This document shows positions 37,857-47,120 of a stretch of 64,000 nt of DNA, in pieces (position 1 is the stretch's first letter; every line of letters starts with the position of its first letter). The position numbers were made by a program, and so were the translations under genes. Where the stretch lies: positions 124,001 through 188,000 of the forward strand of contig NZ_PEAX01000001.1 in NCBI RefSeq assembly GCF_002807685.1. Direction: 5' to 3'. The notes below the pieces were generated by a model. That model did not search any database and had not been told where the DNA came from. It was given only the letters and a program-made list of their open reading frames with translations. Origin of the DNA: Neoalteromonas flava (GTDB lineage: Bacteria > Pseudomonadota > Gammaproteobacteria > Enterobacterales > Alteromonadaceae).

Positions 37857-38204
37857 CTAGTTAGATACCTGCTTCGCAGCAGTTTCTTTAATCAGTGGCT
37901 GTAATTCGCCTTGCTGAAACATTTCTAAAATGATGTCACAGCCCCCCACGAGCTCACCATCTACCCACAGTTGTGGGAATGTTGGCCAGTCGGCATAGCG
38001 CGGCAACTCGGCACGAATATCTGGGTTTTGCAAAATGTCAACGTAAGCAAACTGTTCCCCACAAGACATTAATGCTTGCGACGCTTGGGCGGAAAAACCA
38101 CAACTGGGTAATTTGGGCGACCCTTTCATATACAACAAAATTGGGTTCTCAGCGATCTGCTGCTTAATCTTTTCTACTGTCGCTTGACTATCGTATGCGT
38201 CCAT
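37857..38204 (-). CDS. grxD: Monothiol glutaredoxin 4
   Basis: GrxD is a CGFS-type glutaredoxin that binds and transfers 2Fe-2S clusters, often with BolA. The start at 38204 gives 115 residues, the E. coli length, and follows AGAGG; the longer in-frame start at 38261 adds a non-conserved leader. The active site is CGFS at residues 35-38, with Lys27 in YMKGSP and the WPTFPQLWVDGELVGGCDI glutathione-binding part. It is divergent from sodB across 223 bases. Confidence 0.96.
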   Translation of the reverse strand: MDAYDSQATVEKIKQQIAENPILLYMKGSPKLPSCGFSAQASQALMSCGEQFAYVDILQNPDIRAELPRYADWPTFPQLWVDGELVGGCDIILEMFQQGELQPLIKETAAKQVSN

Positions 38205-38353
38205 AAAGGCCTCTATTTTTTGACATGTAGGCAATATAGGTACTACGCTTGTCACTTTCAAGGCTAATAATTGAGTAAAAATAAGTCCTTGCCCTTTAAA
38301 AAAATGACCCCATTTAGCTGATAATCAGTAATATCAATAACGTAAGTAAAATC

Positions 38354-38386
38354 TCATCAGGATTAACCGACGATTACACCTGATGA
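38354..38386 (+). other. Inverted repeat in the sodB leader
   Basis: TCATCAGG (38354-38361) and CCTGATGA (38379-38386) could form an 8-bp stem about 40 bases before the sodB start. It may be an operator, or a hairpin in the sodB mRNA leader. Confidence 0.35.
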
Positions 38387-38427
38387 AGTTTACCAATTTA
38401 ACCAAGGAAAATAACGGAGACCATCGC

Positions 38428-39009
38428 ATGGCTTTTGAATTACCTGCTTTACCTTATGAAAAAAACGCACTTGAGCCGCACATCTCAGCGGAAACTTTGG
38501 ATTTCCATCATGGTAAGCACCATGCTACCTATGTCACCAAATTAAATGGTTTGATTGAAGGTACTGATCTTGAGAATAAAAGCCTTGAAGAGATTGTGAA
38601 ATCTTCAGACGGCGGAGTGTTCAACAACGCAGCGCAAATCTGGAACCACACCTTCTATTGGAATAGTTTAAGTCCAAATGGTGGTGGTGAGCCGACAGGC
38701 GCATTGTCCGATGCTATTAACGCGAAATGGGGCTCATTTGCAGACTTCCAGGCAGCCTTTAATGATAAAGCTGTTAATAATTTTGGTTCTAGCTGGACTT
38801 GGCTGGTTAAAACTGCCGATGGTAGCTTAGACATCGTTAACACCAGTAACGCTGCAACGCCAATCACTGAAGCCGGTGTAACCCCGCTAATCACAGTAGA
38901 CTTATGGGAACACGCTTATTACATCGACTATCGCAATGTGCGTCCAAAATACCTAGAAGGCTTCTGGGCGTTGGTTAATTGGTCATTTGCGGCAGAGAAT
39001 TTCGCCTAA
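38428..39009 (+). CDS. sodB: Superoxide dismutase [Fe]
   Basis: SodB destroys superoxide in the cytoplasm. The start at 38428, preceded by GGAG, gives 193 residues, exactly the E. coli length. Metal ligands are His27, His74, Asp158 and His162. Gln70 in [13 protein letters not shown] marks the iron type rather than the manganese type. The gene is monocistronic with a strong terminator. The neighbouring Fur-controlled bfd and the cluster carrier grxD form an iron/oxidative-stress neighbourhood. Confidence 0.96.
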   Translation: MAFELPALPYEKNALEPHISAETLDFHHGKHHATYVTKLNGLIEGTDLENKSLEEIVKSSDGGVFNNAAQIWNHTFYWNSLSPNGGGEPTGALSDAINAKWGSFADFQAAFNDKAVNNFGSSWTWLVKTADGSLDIVNTSNAATPITEAGVTPLITVDLWEHAYYIDYRNVRPKYLEGFWALVNWSFAAENFA

Positions 39010-39086
39010 AACTCAGGCCAAAGTTTCCCCAACGCAGAGTCGTTGGGTGAGCTAAAAACCTACTGATAGTACCAGATCAGGATTAG

Positions 39087-39124
39087 AAACCAGAATTCGA
39101 TTAGTCGACATTCTGGTTTTTTTT
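39087..39124. terminator. Terminator between sodB and the PD40 gene
   Basis: AAACCAGAAT pairs with ATTCTGGTTT around a 13-base loop, followed by eight T on the plus strand. It ends sodB and may also act on the minus strand. Confidence 0.88.
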
Positions 39125-39129
39125 ATTCA

Positions 39130-40041
39130 CTACTGAGAGCGCTGGCACACTAGCGCTAATTGAGTCCCCTGTGTACTGAAAACTAACCGGCTTGCGCCAG
39201 CAGGACACTGCTCTGCGATAGACACATAGGCTTGCCATCCATCTTTGGCACCATAAGCCCAGCTAATTAATCCATTTTGCTCTGCATTAACAGTTACAGC
39301 TCGGCCGTCGGGAGTCCAAGCATAGTATTGGCTACTGGTTGGAAGCAAGGCTAGGCGACGTGTGCGATGCGATGAAGCGTCATACTCCATGAGATAATGC
39401 ACATCACCAATCCGCTTAGAATAGCTGAATTTATCTGGCTGTTGCGGGATTGCCCAAAGGCTCGCCCCAATGTCCGTATCGATTATTCTGGGGTTGTTTG
39501 ACGTGGGTAAAATAGTTGCCCGTTGCAAGGAGTGCTTGCCGCCTTCTTCAGTGCTCAAAACAAAAACCAACACCTCAGAGTCATTCAACCAGACATGATA
39601 GCCAATCGGCTCTACGTCGAGTAATTTTTGTGGTTGCGGTGCATCGAATGACCACTGTGCTAACCATTGCTTACCATTTTTATCCACCCAAATGCCAGAT
39701 AACGCGGGTTGTGTCGAGCGTGGTGTTGGCGAATATTCACTGGTTGACGATTGGGTGATATTGCGCGTCGTGCTGGTCGCCATGTTGTATTGATACAAAT
39801 CAGTTTGCCCTGCGGCGTCGGCGGCGGTGTAATAAAGTACCGCCCCATCCGCGCTAAAGTAGGGTTGATTGTGATAAAACGGAGCATCCGTTATTTGCCG
39901 CCATTCAATCACTGTTACCTGAGATTCTTCAGCGGTTGCGGGTGACAACGTAAGCATCCAGATATCTGAGCCCGGTGGCTGCTGTGCTTGTGCTGAGAGA
40001 GCACCCAATAGCATAATGATTACAGATAGGGTTAGTCGCAT
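39130..40041 (-). CDS. Secreted PD40/TolB-like beta-propeller protein
   Basis: The 303-residue protein has a signal peptide (cleavage near AQA) and several PD40-like blades, such as YFSADGAVLYYTAADAAGQTDLYQ and YAWTPDGRAVTV. Such propellers serve as protein-binding platforms in the periplasm. No enzymatic domain is fused to it. It follows the MFS gene with a 19-base gap, so the two may share a transcript. Function unknown. Confidence 0.75.
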   Translation of the reverse strand: MRLTLSVIIMLLGALSAQAQQPPGSDIWMLTLSPATAEESQVTVIEWRQITDAPFYHNQPYFSADGAVLYYTAADAAGQTDLYQYNMATSTTRNITQSSTSEYSPTPRSTQPALSGIWVDKNGKQWLAQWSFDAPQPQKLLDVEPIGYHVWLNDSEVLVFVLSTEEGGKHSLQRATILPTSNNPRIIDTDIGASLWAIPQQPDKFSYSKRIGDVHYLMEYDASSHRTRRLALLPTSSQYYAWTPDGRAVTVNAEQNGLISWAYGAKDGWQAYVSIAEQCPAGASRLVFSTQGTQLALVCQRSQ

Positions 40042-40060
40042 AGATTTCTCCTGTATACGA

Positions 40061-41197
40061 TTATGCGAGTTTTTCTTTCGCCAATGGTAATAATATGACC
40101 GCAGCTAACAGGGCTAACGCTGCTGCGATAGAAAAGCTTAGGGTTGCACCACTGCCTTGCTCCCACAAATGCCCGGCCAGCCAATTCCCTAGCGCACCAC
40201 CAGCACCAAAAGCCACGCCAATATAGATGGCCTGCCCGCGGCTTTGAAAGTGTGCAGTAAAATAATGATGAATAAAAGCAACACTGACCGCATGGGTGAG
40301 GCCAAAGCTAAAAGCATGTAGCGTTTGCGATAGCACCAATAATGGAGTCGTGTCAGCAAAAAATCCAAGCATCCACCAACGCACAGCGGTTAGTGCCAAG
40401 CTTGTTATCAATAGCCATTTGATGCCAAATCGCTGAATAAGCCGACTGGCGAGCACAAAGATGATCACCTCTGCTGCAACCCCTAACGCAATAAGAAAAC
40501 CAGTGAATTGCCCCGAGTGCTCAAGGTCACGCATGTATAAAGCAAAAAAGCCATAGTAAGGGCCAAAGCTCACTTGTAGCAGCGTTGCCGATAATAAAAA
40601 CAACAGGAATACGGGAGTCATTACCTGCCGCCAACTATTGCCACTGGTGCTCTCGAGGTGTTCATCGCGATTAACGTCTGCTAACAATAAGGTCGATAGA
40701 AACAGCAATGACAAAACTGTCACACTCACCCAGATAGGGACTTCAGTCCCAAAAATGTCGAGCAAATAGCCTGTCAGCATGGTTAGCAAAATAAAGCCAA
40801 CGCTGCCCCATAAGCGTACACTTCCGTAGTTCTTCTCTCGGATTTTAGCTTGTTTTAGAGTGATAACTTCTAATTGTGGCAACACGGCCGTCCAAAACAT
40901 CATCATCAAGCCGAAGGTCAACGTTAACGACCAAAATGACATAGCCCAAAATACACCAGCAAAGCTGAGTACCGTCAGCAGACAGCCCACGCGCAGTACC
41001 AATAACGTATGGCCTGTTCGATCGGCCAAGCTTGCCCAAATCCCTGGACCAAAAATGCGCGCAAAAGTGATTAATGCAAACAACTCTCCAATTTGCGCTG
41101 AACTAAAGCCTCTACCATCAAGGAACAAGCCGAGATAAGGAACAATAATCCCTAATTGCGCAAAATACAGAAAGTATGTGGCCGATAGACGCTTCAA
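40061..41197 (-). CDS. MFS transporter, HcaT/NupG-like family
   Basis: The 378-residue protein has about 12 helices. It starts with YFLYFAQLGIIVPYLGLFLDGRGFSSAQIG, the opening of the MFS_1-like group that includes the 3-phenylpropionate transporter HcaT. RLWGSVGFI in the middle is another group motif. No aromatic-catabolism genes are close, so the substrate is open. It lies 28 bases after aroC and is probably read from the prmB-aroC transcript. Confidence 0.82.
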   Translation of the reverse strand: MKRLSATYFLYFAQLGIIVPYLGLFLDGRGFSSAQIGELFALITFARIFGPGIWASLADRTGHTLLVLRVGCLLTVLSFAGVFWAMSFWSLTLTFGLMMMFWTAVLPQLEVITLKQAKIREKNYGSVRLWGSVGFILLTMLTGYLLDIFGTEVPIWVSVTVLSLLFLSTLLLADVNRDEHLESTSGNSWRQVMTPVFLLFLLSATLLQVSFGPYYGFFALYMRDLEHSGQFTGFLIALGVAAEVIIFVLASRLIQRFGIKWLLITSLALTAVRWWMLGFFADTTPLLVLSQTLHAFSFGLTHAVSVAFIHHYFTAHFQSRGQAIYIGVAFGAGGALGNWLAGHLWEQGSGATLSFSIAAALALLAAVILLPLAKEKLA

Positions 41198-41225
41198 TCA
41201 TCGACCCTAGCATAAGCTATATCAT

Positions 41226-42326
41226 TCATTCGATAGCGCCTGGGATGGTCGGCGTAATGCGTTGAACGTGGGCGTTTTGCGCAGTATGCCGCAATAAGTG
41301 ATCCATTATCACAATGGCCAACATAGCCTCAGCTATCGGCACTGCGCGAATACCCACACAGGGATCGTGACGCCCTTTAGTAACAATATCGGTTGCTTCA
41401 CCACTAACCGTGATGGTTTCACCCGGGACTGAAATGCTGGATGTTGGCTTTAGCGCCATATGTACAATCAAGTCTTGCCCACTGGAAATCCCTCCCAATA
41501 CGCCACCGCTGTGATTGCTGGCGAAACCTTCTGGGGTTAAGGTGTCGCGGTGCTCGCTACCTTTTTGTTCGACGACAGCAAATCCATCACCGATTTCTAC
41601 ACCTTTTACCGCATTGATCCCCATCATCGCATGTGCAATGTCCGCATCGAGCCGGTCAAACACAGGCTCACCTAATCCCACAGGCATGTTGGTGGCTATG
41701 ACTGAAACTTTAGCGCCAATAGAATCACCGGATTTTTTCAATTCCCGCATGTACTCGTCAAGCGCGTCTAATTGAGCAGGATCCGGACAAAAAAATGGGT
41801 TGTCATTAATTGTTTCTGGCGCCTTTAACGCCATTGCGATCGGTCCAAGTTGTGAGAGATAACCGGTAATTTCAATCCCATGCACTTGCTTCAAATATTT
41901 TTTTGCAATACCTCCGGCGGCTACCCTTATGGCCGTTTCTCGTGCCGAAGAACGACCACCACCACGATAGTCACGTAATCCATACTTCTGTTGATAGGTG
42001 TAATCCGCATGTCCTGGGCGGAAGCGGTCGGCAATCTTGGAATAATCCTGGCTGCGCTGATCTTTGTTTTTTATTAACAGTCCAATCGATGTACCGGTCG
42101 TTTTGCCTTCGAATACGCCAGATAAAATCTGTACTTCATCATCTTCACGGCGCGCCGTGGTGTAGCGTGATGTACCGGGTTTACGCCGATCAAGGTCACC
42201 TTGCAAATCTGATTCATGTAACTCTAACCCTGGAGGACAACCATCGACTACCCCACCAATCGCAATCCCGTGGCTTTCACCAAAGGTAGTAACGGTAAAT
42301 AATTTGCCAAAACTATTTCCTGACAT
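41226..42326 (-). CDS. aroC: Chorismate synthase
   Basis: AroC makes chorismate from 5-enolpyruvylshikimate-3-phosphate using reduced FMN. The 366-residue protein has signature [18 protein letters not shown] near the N-terminus, GRSSARETA and HPGH-like RPGHADYTY, plus the C-terminal [18 protein letters not shown]. It follows prmB with a 3-base gap, the usual gammaproteobacterial order. Confidence 0.97.
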   Translation of the reverse strand: MSGNSFGKLFTVTTFGESHGIAIGGVVDGCPPGLELHESDLQGDLDRRKPGTSRYTTARREDDEVQILSGVFEGKTTGTSIGLLIKNKDQRSQDYSKIADRFRPGHADYTYQQKYGLRDYRGGGRSSARETAIRVAAGGIAKKYLKQVHGIEITGYLSQLGPIAMALKAPETINDNPFFCPDPAQLDALDEYMRELKKSGDSIGAKVSVIATNMPVGLGEPVFDRLDADIAHAMMGINAVKGVEIGDGFAVVEQKGSEHRDTLTPEGFASNHSGGVLGGISSGQDLIVHMALKPTSSISVPGETITVSGEATDIVTKGRHDPCVGIRAVPIAEAMLAIVIMDHLLRHTAQNAHVQRITPTIPGAIE

Positions 42327-42329
42327 GAA

Positions 42330-43256
42330 TTATCCTTTTAAATAATCTAATAACGCGGCTTTAGACACAGCAAAAATGCCGTCCCCCCCCTGTTCCAGTT
42401 CAACCCACTCCACCGTTAATCCGGGGAAACGATCAGCGAAATGCACCATCGAATTACCGACTTCTACAAATAACCAACCGCTATCAGTTAAATAGTTTGC
42501 CGCTTGATTGATAATTGTCTCAACTAAATCCAACCCGTCCTCTCCGGCTGCCAGGGCTAACTCAGGCTCATGCTGAAACTCTGCCGGCAAGTCAGCCATA
42601 TCCTCGGCGTCAACATAGGGCGGATTGGAAACAATTAGGTCATAACGTTGTTGAGTCAGCGCGGAAAAGACATCCGATTGCATTGCTACCACACGGCTCT
42701 CCAACCCATGCTCTTGAATATTAATGTTCGCAACATCAATTGCATCTGTGCTGATATCCAACGCATCCACATCGGCATCAGGGAAGGCATGAGCAAGCGC
42801 GATAGCAATACAGCCGCCGCCAGCGCATAAATCTAAAATAGTCCGTGGTTCATTAACATAACCAGCAAACGCTTGTTGTATAAGCTCTGCAAAGGGCGAA
42901 CGCGGGATCAACACGCGTTCGTCAACATAAAACGGAAAGCCACAAAACCATGCTTGATTAGTTAAATAGGGTAAAGGCAAACGGGTTTGTACGCGTTTTA
43001 ATACTAACTCAGCAATTTTTTGGCGCTCGCTGTGGGTCAACTTTGCATGAAACAGCGCTTCGCCGGTTACGTCGGAAAGGTTTTGTGGCAGATGCAACGC
43101 TGACATCACCAAGGTTACCGCTTCATCCCAGGCATTGTCAGTTCCATGTCCAAAAAACAAATCGGCATCATTAAAGCGACTCACGCTCCAGCGCACGAAA
43201 TCCAAAATACTGGCCAAATCGTTAATGGCTTGATCAAGATAAATTTTATCAGTCAT
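42330..43256 (-). CDS. prmB: Ribosomal protein L3 glutamine N5-methyltransferase
   Basis: PrmB methylates a glutamine of ribosomal protein L3. The 308-residue protein has the SAM-binding DLCAGGGCIAIALA and the NPPY motif (SNPPYVDA) that contacts the target glutamine. ATG 43256 fits the family N-terminus (DKIYLDQAINDLASILDFVRW); an upstream GTG at 43274 is possible. A run of eight C at 42383-42390 lies in the GGDGIF region near the C-terminus. It is divergent from smrB, as in E. coli. Confidence 0.95.
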   Translation of the reverse strand: MTDKIYLDQAINDLASILDFVRWSVSRFNDADLFFGHGTDNAWDEAVTLVMSALHLPQNLSDVTGEALFHAKLTHSERQKIAELVLKRVQTRLPLPYLTNQAWFCGFPFYVDERVLIPRSPFAELIQQAFAGYVNEPRTILDLCAGGGCIAIALAHAFPDADVDALDISTDAIDVANINIQEHGLESRVVAMQSDVFSALTQQRYDLIVSNPPYVDAEDMADLPAEFQHEPELALAAGEDGLDLVETIINQAANYLTDSGWLFVEVGNSMVHFADRFPGLTVEWVELEQGGDGIFAVSKAALLDYLKG

Positions 43257-43353
43257 TGCAATAGTTAAACCCACGAGTAATGCCTGCTATCATACCGAAA
43301 ATATTTGGCTTTCGGGCGTGCTATTTTGAATTTTTTTCACGGGGATAAAGAGT

Positions 43354-43905
43354 TTGGTTGAAGATGACGACATGCTGCTGTTTCGCCAGTCGATTGGTGG
43401 TGTCAAACCACTGCCTGAGAATGAAAAAGTCGCGCTTACCCAGCAACAACGCTTGCATGCAAAGCGGCAACGCAAACGTCAGCATGACAGCACAGACCAA
43501 AAGGATCAACGCCAAGCCAATGCGTATTTTACCTTTTCCGACGCATTTCATGGCTATATCCCACCCGAGGGGCCAACTCGCTATGCCGTCGATCGTGAAC
43601 ATCACGATCAAATTAAACGATTACGCCGGGGTGATTTTGCACCCGAGATCATTCTCGATCTGCACGGATTGTCGCGCGAAGAAGCAAAACTCGAAATCGC
43701 TGCCCTGTTATATCATGCGAAACAACAACATGTGCAATGTGTCTGTATTGTCCACGGTGTCGGTGCTGGGATCTTAAAGCAACAAGTCCCGCACTGGTTA
43801 ATCCAGCACCCAGACATTGCTGCCTTTCATCAAGCACCATTGGAGTGGGGCGGTAAGGGTGCCCTATTAGTCAAGCTAGTACACGCCGATCCTAAGTTGG
43901 GTTAA
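43354..43905 (+). CDS. smrB: Endonuclease SmrB (ribosome rescue factor)
   Basis: SmrB cuts mRNA between collided ribosomes. The 183-residue protein has a basic N-terminal tail and a Smr domain (residues ~95-175) with LDLHGLSREEA and the VHGVGAG motif. The start is probably TTG 43354, because the conserved EDDDMLLFRQ N-terminus needs residues before ATG 43372, and GGGG lies about 9 bases upstream. It is convergent with a small DUF3149 gene, with no gap between stops. Confidence 0.93.
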   Translation: MVEDDDMLLFRQSIGGVKPLPENEKVALTQQQRLHAKRQRKRQHDSTDQKDQRQANAYFTFSDAFHGYIPPEGPTRYAVDREHHDQIKRLRRGDFAPEIILDLHGLSREEAKLEIAALLYHAKQQHVQCVCIVHGVGAGILKQQVPHWLIQHPDIAAFHQAPLEWGGKGALLVKLVHADPKLG

Positions 43906-44031
43906 TTATTTATCTGCGTCTGCACTATTGTGTAAAAACAGGTAGGTATAGTAACCACCCATCACGCAAATAATGGCAATCAACAACAATGACATCCACA
44001 CAACGGGATCTAGGAATAACTCTAAAGGCAT
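43906..44031 (-). CDS. DUF3149 small membrane protein
   Basis: This 41-residue protein has a single membrane helix (LFLDPVVWMSLLLIAIICVM) and a short charged tail, as in the DUF3149 family. Start 44031 is set by a perfect AGGAGG (complement of 44041-44046) nine bases upstream. An in-frame longer version to 44118 is rejected for that reason. Function unknown. Confidence 0.85.
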   Translation of the reverse strand: MPLELFLDPVVWMSLLLIAIICVMGGYYTYLFLHNSADADK

Positions 44032-44199
44032 GGTGCTTTCCTCCTGCACATCAACAATGCCTTTATTGTCGCCTACACCGGTAAACAGGTACTGATCTTG
44101 ATCAATATTTTGGGACACGCGCAGAGTAAAGTTTGCGCTAGATCAAAAGAGTATACAGGAGGCGTTCTTATGCCAACCAAACACGCTATTACTGCGCCA

Positions 44200-44853
44200 T
44201 TAGAATAATATTTTTACATTAAACGCAATATTGATTCGCGCACGATCGGAGGGGTTTGGCAATACTTCATGGATAAGATAACTCGGAAACATCACCATCA
44301 ATCCATCTTCTGCTGGCACCGTAAATGATTGTCCAAAAGGCAAACCATGGGAGACTTGCTGATTAACAAAAGCATGACTATACAAGGCAAGATCGCCGGT
44401 TCCCGTGCCCTGCACATAATAAACCCCCGACCAATGCCATTTTGAGTGCGTATGAATGGCGTTGGCGCTGCCCGGCTGATTAACATTTGCCCAGTAGTTC
44501 ATTTCAAAACGATCGGCTGAAAATGATTCGAGCGGCGCACACGGCGCTCCAATGTTTAGATAGTGGCGATGAATCGCTTTCACGTTATCAATAATAAAAC
44601 GTTGCAATGGTCGCCAACCATTAAAGTCACTGCTGCCGCGCCAACAACCAGGATTAGCTAACGGATCAATGGTTGGGTTAGTTTGCTGATATTCGAGTAT
44701 TTCCTGCTTAAGCGTTGCGTTTAATTCGACATGTCGCGGTACCATGGTGCGCCATATATCTGTATGCAAAATTCCCCCACGTGCAAGCATGATCCGTTCG
44801 TTATCAGCATTTACGTATTGCATTCCGGCCGGGAAAGGCGTGGGTTGTGTCAT
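44200..44853 (-). CDS. Putative 2OG-Fe(II) oxygenase (TIGR02466-like)
   Basis: The 217-residue protein resembles the 2OG-FeII_Oxy_5 group. An H-x-H motif sits in AIHTHSKWHWSGVYYV, and the distal His and 2-oxoglutarate-binding Arg are in FPSYLIHEVLPNPSDRARINIAFN. It would hydroxylate an unknown substrate. Its ATG abuts the stop of the sulfotransferase gene (TAAATG), so the two products are probably made together and may act on the same target. Confidence 0.8.
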   Translation of the reverse strand: MTQPTPFPAGMQYVNADNERIMLARGGILHTDIWRTMVPRHVELNATLKQEILEYQQTNPTIDPLANPGCWRGSSDFNGWRPLQRFIIDNVKAIHRHYLNIGAPCAPLESFSADRFEMNYWANVNQPGSANAIHTHSKWHWSGVYYVQGTGTGDLALYSHAFVNQQVSHGLPFGQSFTVPAEDGLMVMFPSYLIHEVLPNPSDRARINIAFNVKILF

Positions 44854-46401
44854 TTAGCGATATCTCTCAATATAAGGCGTTAAAAATTCAGTATAGCGTT
44901 GCCAGCGCGCAACGGCGTGAGTCGTAATGGGTTGTCTAACTTGCCAAATACTGGGCGTCTCAACATGGTTGGTCGACTCACGAATCACTTCTGCTGGCGG
45001 CAATGATACGCCAAGAAAATCACCGATACGTGCGGCGCCGGGCGCATAATCTGCAACTAACTGCTGATAGGATACATGAAGAATATCATCGCCAAACATT
45101 GACTGCCAATGGCTCATTAAGCGTTGATATTGATCGTAAACAAAGAAAATATCATCTAAGTCGTTGGTGTAGGCAAAGTAACGCGAGAAATTCTCAAAAT
45201 AAATGGATACAGCAAGGTCCAGTGGGTCGCGCTGCATATTGATGATTTTGGCGTGCGGGAATAGCAGCTTAATCAATCCGATATGAAAAAAGTTAGTCGG
45301 TACTTTATTCACAATCCGCTCACCTGCAAAATTGGCAAATTGCTGGAAATAGTTTTCATATGCTTTGATCGTGGCTTGCCAATCAATACGTTCTTGCCGC
45401 ATCAAACGCTGAAGGTATTGCTCATCTACTCCAGAAGCTGCTATGGCAACTTCCAAGGCGGGTGTCTCGCCACCGGCATAATATTCGGGTACTGATGATA
45501 AAATTTGCTCTACTAATGTCGTGCCAGAACGGGGCATACCAACCACAAAAACATGCTCGGTCACGCAATTCGATTTTGCCGACTGGTAGTTGTCCATGCT
45601 AAAAGCGGTTAGCAAACCGTCCACTTGCTGCTGCAGCATCGTTGAGCTAAAACGGCAAGTTTTGCTTTTTAACGCGTTGGCTCGAGTTGCCAACTGCCAC
45701 GCCACCCCATAATTCCCTCGGTCATTTTTTGCTTTCGCTTGAGCAAATAGAACACGAGCAGCAGCTTCAGGATCATCATTCACAAGTGGAAGCATGGCTA
45801 AATGTTCATCCAACTCCGGTGTGAGCTTTTGCGACTTAGCTAACCCCGCAGCCGCATAACTATTGTCTGGCTGCTCCTGCAAAATTGCCAAATAATCCGC
45901 CTGTGCAGCGTCAAAATCACCAAGCATTGCTGCAATATTAGCACGCATTAAGCGGGCCTTAGGAGCCAATTCTGGCGCTGCGGGTTGAATATCCAGCCAT
46001 TGCCGCGCAGCCGTCAGCGCTCGGGCTTGGACGGCGACATTGCAGCGCGCGACCAAAACATCCTGATTAGCTTGCAACACCTTGGGCACGCGCTTTGCCA
46101 CTGTTAGCGCTGCGGCATACTGATGATATTGACAAAGTAAACGCAAAACGTGGACGTACAGATGGGCGTCTTGTGTGTGCGGAATGACTATGCATAAACG
46201 TTTGATATATTCATCGGCTTGTTGCTGTTTGCGCCCGAGTAGAATTCCGACCATGTGGGTGAGTAATTCTACATTTTCGGGCGCTAGCGATTCGATTTCA
46301 CAAAGCTTTTGCCATGCGGGCTCGATCCTACCAGCCCCTAGAAGTTGGCGTACAGTTTCTAAGGCTTGGGAAGTCGTGAGTGATTGGTTACCAATTACCA
46401 T
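44854..46401 (-). CDS. TPR-containing sulfotransferase
   Basis: The protein has about 515 residues: a TPR-like helical N-terminal half (residues ~1-270) and a C-terminal sulfotransferase domain. VGMPRSGTTLVEQ is the 5'-phosphosulfate loop of PAPS-dependent sulfotransferases, and INMQRDPLDLAVSIYF is the 3'-phosphate motif. ATG 46401 overlaps the end of the transglycosylase gene by seven bases; a GTG at 46419 is an alternative. PAPS would come from the cysC pathway. Targets of this bacterial TPR-sulfotransferase group are unknown; proteins, peptides or sugars are possible. Confidence 0.85.
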   Translation of the reverse strand: MVIGNQSLTTSQALETVRQLLGAGRIEPAWQKLCEIESLAPENVELLTHMVGILLGRKQQQADEYIKRLCIVIPHTQDAHLYVHVLRLLCQYHQYAAALTVAKRVPKVLQANQDVLVARCNVAVQARALTAARQWLDIQPAAPELAPKARLMRANIAAMLGDFDAAQADYLAILQEQPDNSYAAAGLAKSQKLTPELDEHLAMLPLVNDDPEAAARVLFAQAKAKNDRGNYGVAWQLATRANALKSKTCRFSSTMLQQQVDGLLTAFSMDNYQSAKSNCVTEHVFVVGMPRSGTTLVEQILSSVPEYYAGGETPALEVAIAASGVDEQYLQRLMRQERIDWQATIKAYENYFQQFANFAGERIVNKVPTNFFHIGLIKLLFPHAKIINMQRDPLDLAVSIYFENFSRYFAYTNDLDDIFFVYDQYQRLMSHWQSMFGDDILHVSYQQLVADYAPGAARIGDFLGVSLPPAEVIRESTNHVETPSIWQVRQPITTHAVARWQRYTEFLTPYIERYR

Positions 46402-47030
46402 ATTAATCGCCAAAACCACCCGCGCTGTAATTCTTCTTCACAGCCTTTGAGCTGAGTGGCATAGCGCAAAGAACGCGCTTTTACGATACTTGCGACATTC
46501 ACTAACCAGCGTTTCTTTAAATAGGAACGCCGTTTAAAACCGCCCCACCCTTCGTGATAATTGAGATACTGTCCATGCGCATCCCACTTTGAAATTCCAT
46601 TAATCGTGTGCGTTTTGCTGATAAACCACCCCATAAAATCTATCGCATCGGCAAAATCATCACGGTCAGCCCATGAGTTGCCGGTTTCACGCACGTAGTC
46701 TTCCCACGTTGGTGTCTTCGCTTGCGAATATCCGTAAGCAGAACTGACTCTACCCCATGGGATCAAGCCGAAGAATACGTAGTCACGCGGTGGCAAGGCG
46801 TCGGCCTTAAATGAGCTTTCCTGATACATCATTGCCATCGGTACATGAATGGGTACGCCCCATTTATCACGCACATCAGCAGCTGCATCATACCAGTCAG
46901 GTTTTTCTTTAAAGATTGCGCACAGATTACTAATGTCACTGGGCGGGGTTGTAGTGCAACCGACAAGCATAACGAGCAGACTGATCAGACCAGCGAAAAA
47001 AATTGACTTGCTCAGGAACTTTATGCTCAT
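46395..47030 (-). CDS. Lytic transglycosylase-like lipoprotein
   Basis: The 211-residue protein has a lipoprotein signal (MLVGC, Cys25) and an SLT-like domain whose catalytic Glu is likely in AMMYQESSFKADA, with AYGYSQAKTPTWEDY further on. It would cleave peptidoglycan at the outer membrane's inner face. It is the first gene of a cluster with the TPR-sulfotransferase and 2OG oxygenase, with overlapping coding ends. Confidence 0.85.
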   Translation of the reverse strand: MSIKFLSKSIFFAGLISLLVMLVGCTTTPPSDISNLCAIFKEKPDWYDAAADVRDKWGVPIHVPMAMMYQESSFKADALPPRDYVFFGLIPWGRVSSAYGYSQAKTPTWEDYVRETGNSWADRDDFADAIDFMGWFISKTHTINGISKWDAHGQYLNYHEGWGGFKRRSYLKKRWLVNVASIVKARSLRYATQLKGCEEELQRGWFWRLIW

Positions 47031-47084
47031 TTTTTATTCAAATCTAGTGTTCTAGTATTGTGTGTGTTTCCCTGGAACCTTATC

Positions 47085-47111
47085 TGCCTGGCTAGCACCA
47101 GGCTTTTTTTT
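47085..47111 (+). terminator. Terminator oriented opposite to its neighbours
   Basis: TGCCTGG and CCAGGC form a stem followed by eight T on the plus strand. Both flanking genes (gshA and the transglycosylase) are on the minus strand, where the hairpin has no T tail. It would end a plus-strand (antisense) transcript. Confidence 0.6.
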
Positions 47112-47120
47112 GTGCCCTGT

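Noticed and set aside
38318-38337. Fur box upstream of sodB
   Set aside because: The GATAATCAGTAATATCAAT-like sequence matches only about 11 of 19 consensus positions, far weaker than the bfd site.
44032-44118. N-terminal extension of the DUF3149 protein
   Set aside because: A perfect AGGAGG sits just before the internal ATG at 44031, and the extension has no family similarity.
46849-47055. Plus-strand 68-codon open frame before the misoriented terminator
   Set aside because: It lies opposite the transglycosylase gene, has no ribosome-binding site and no recognisable similarity.
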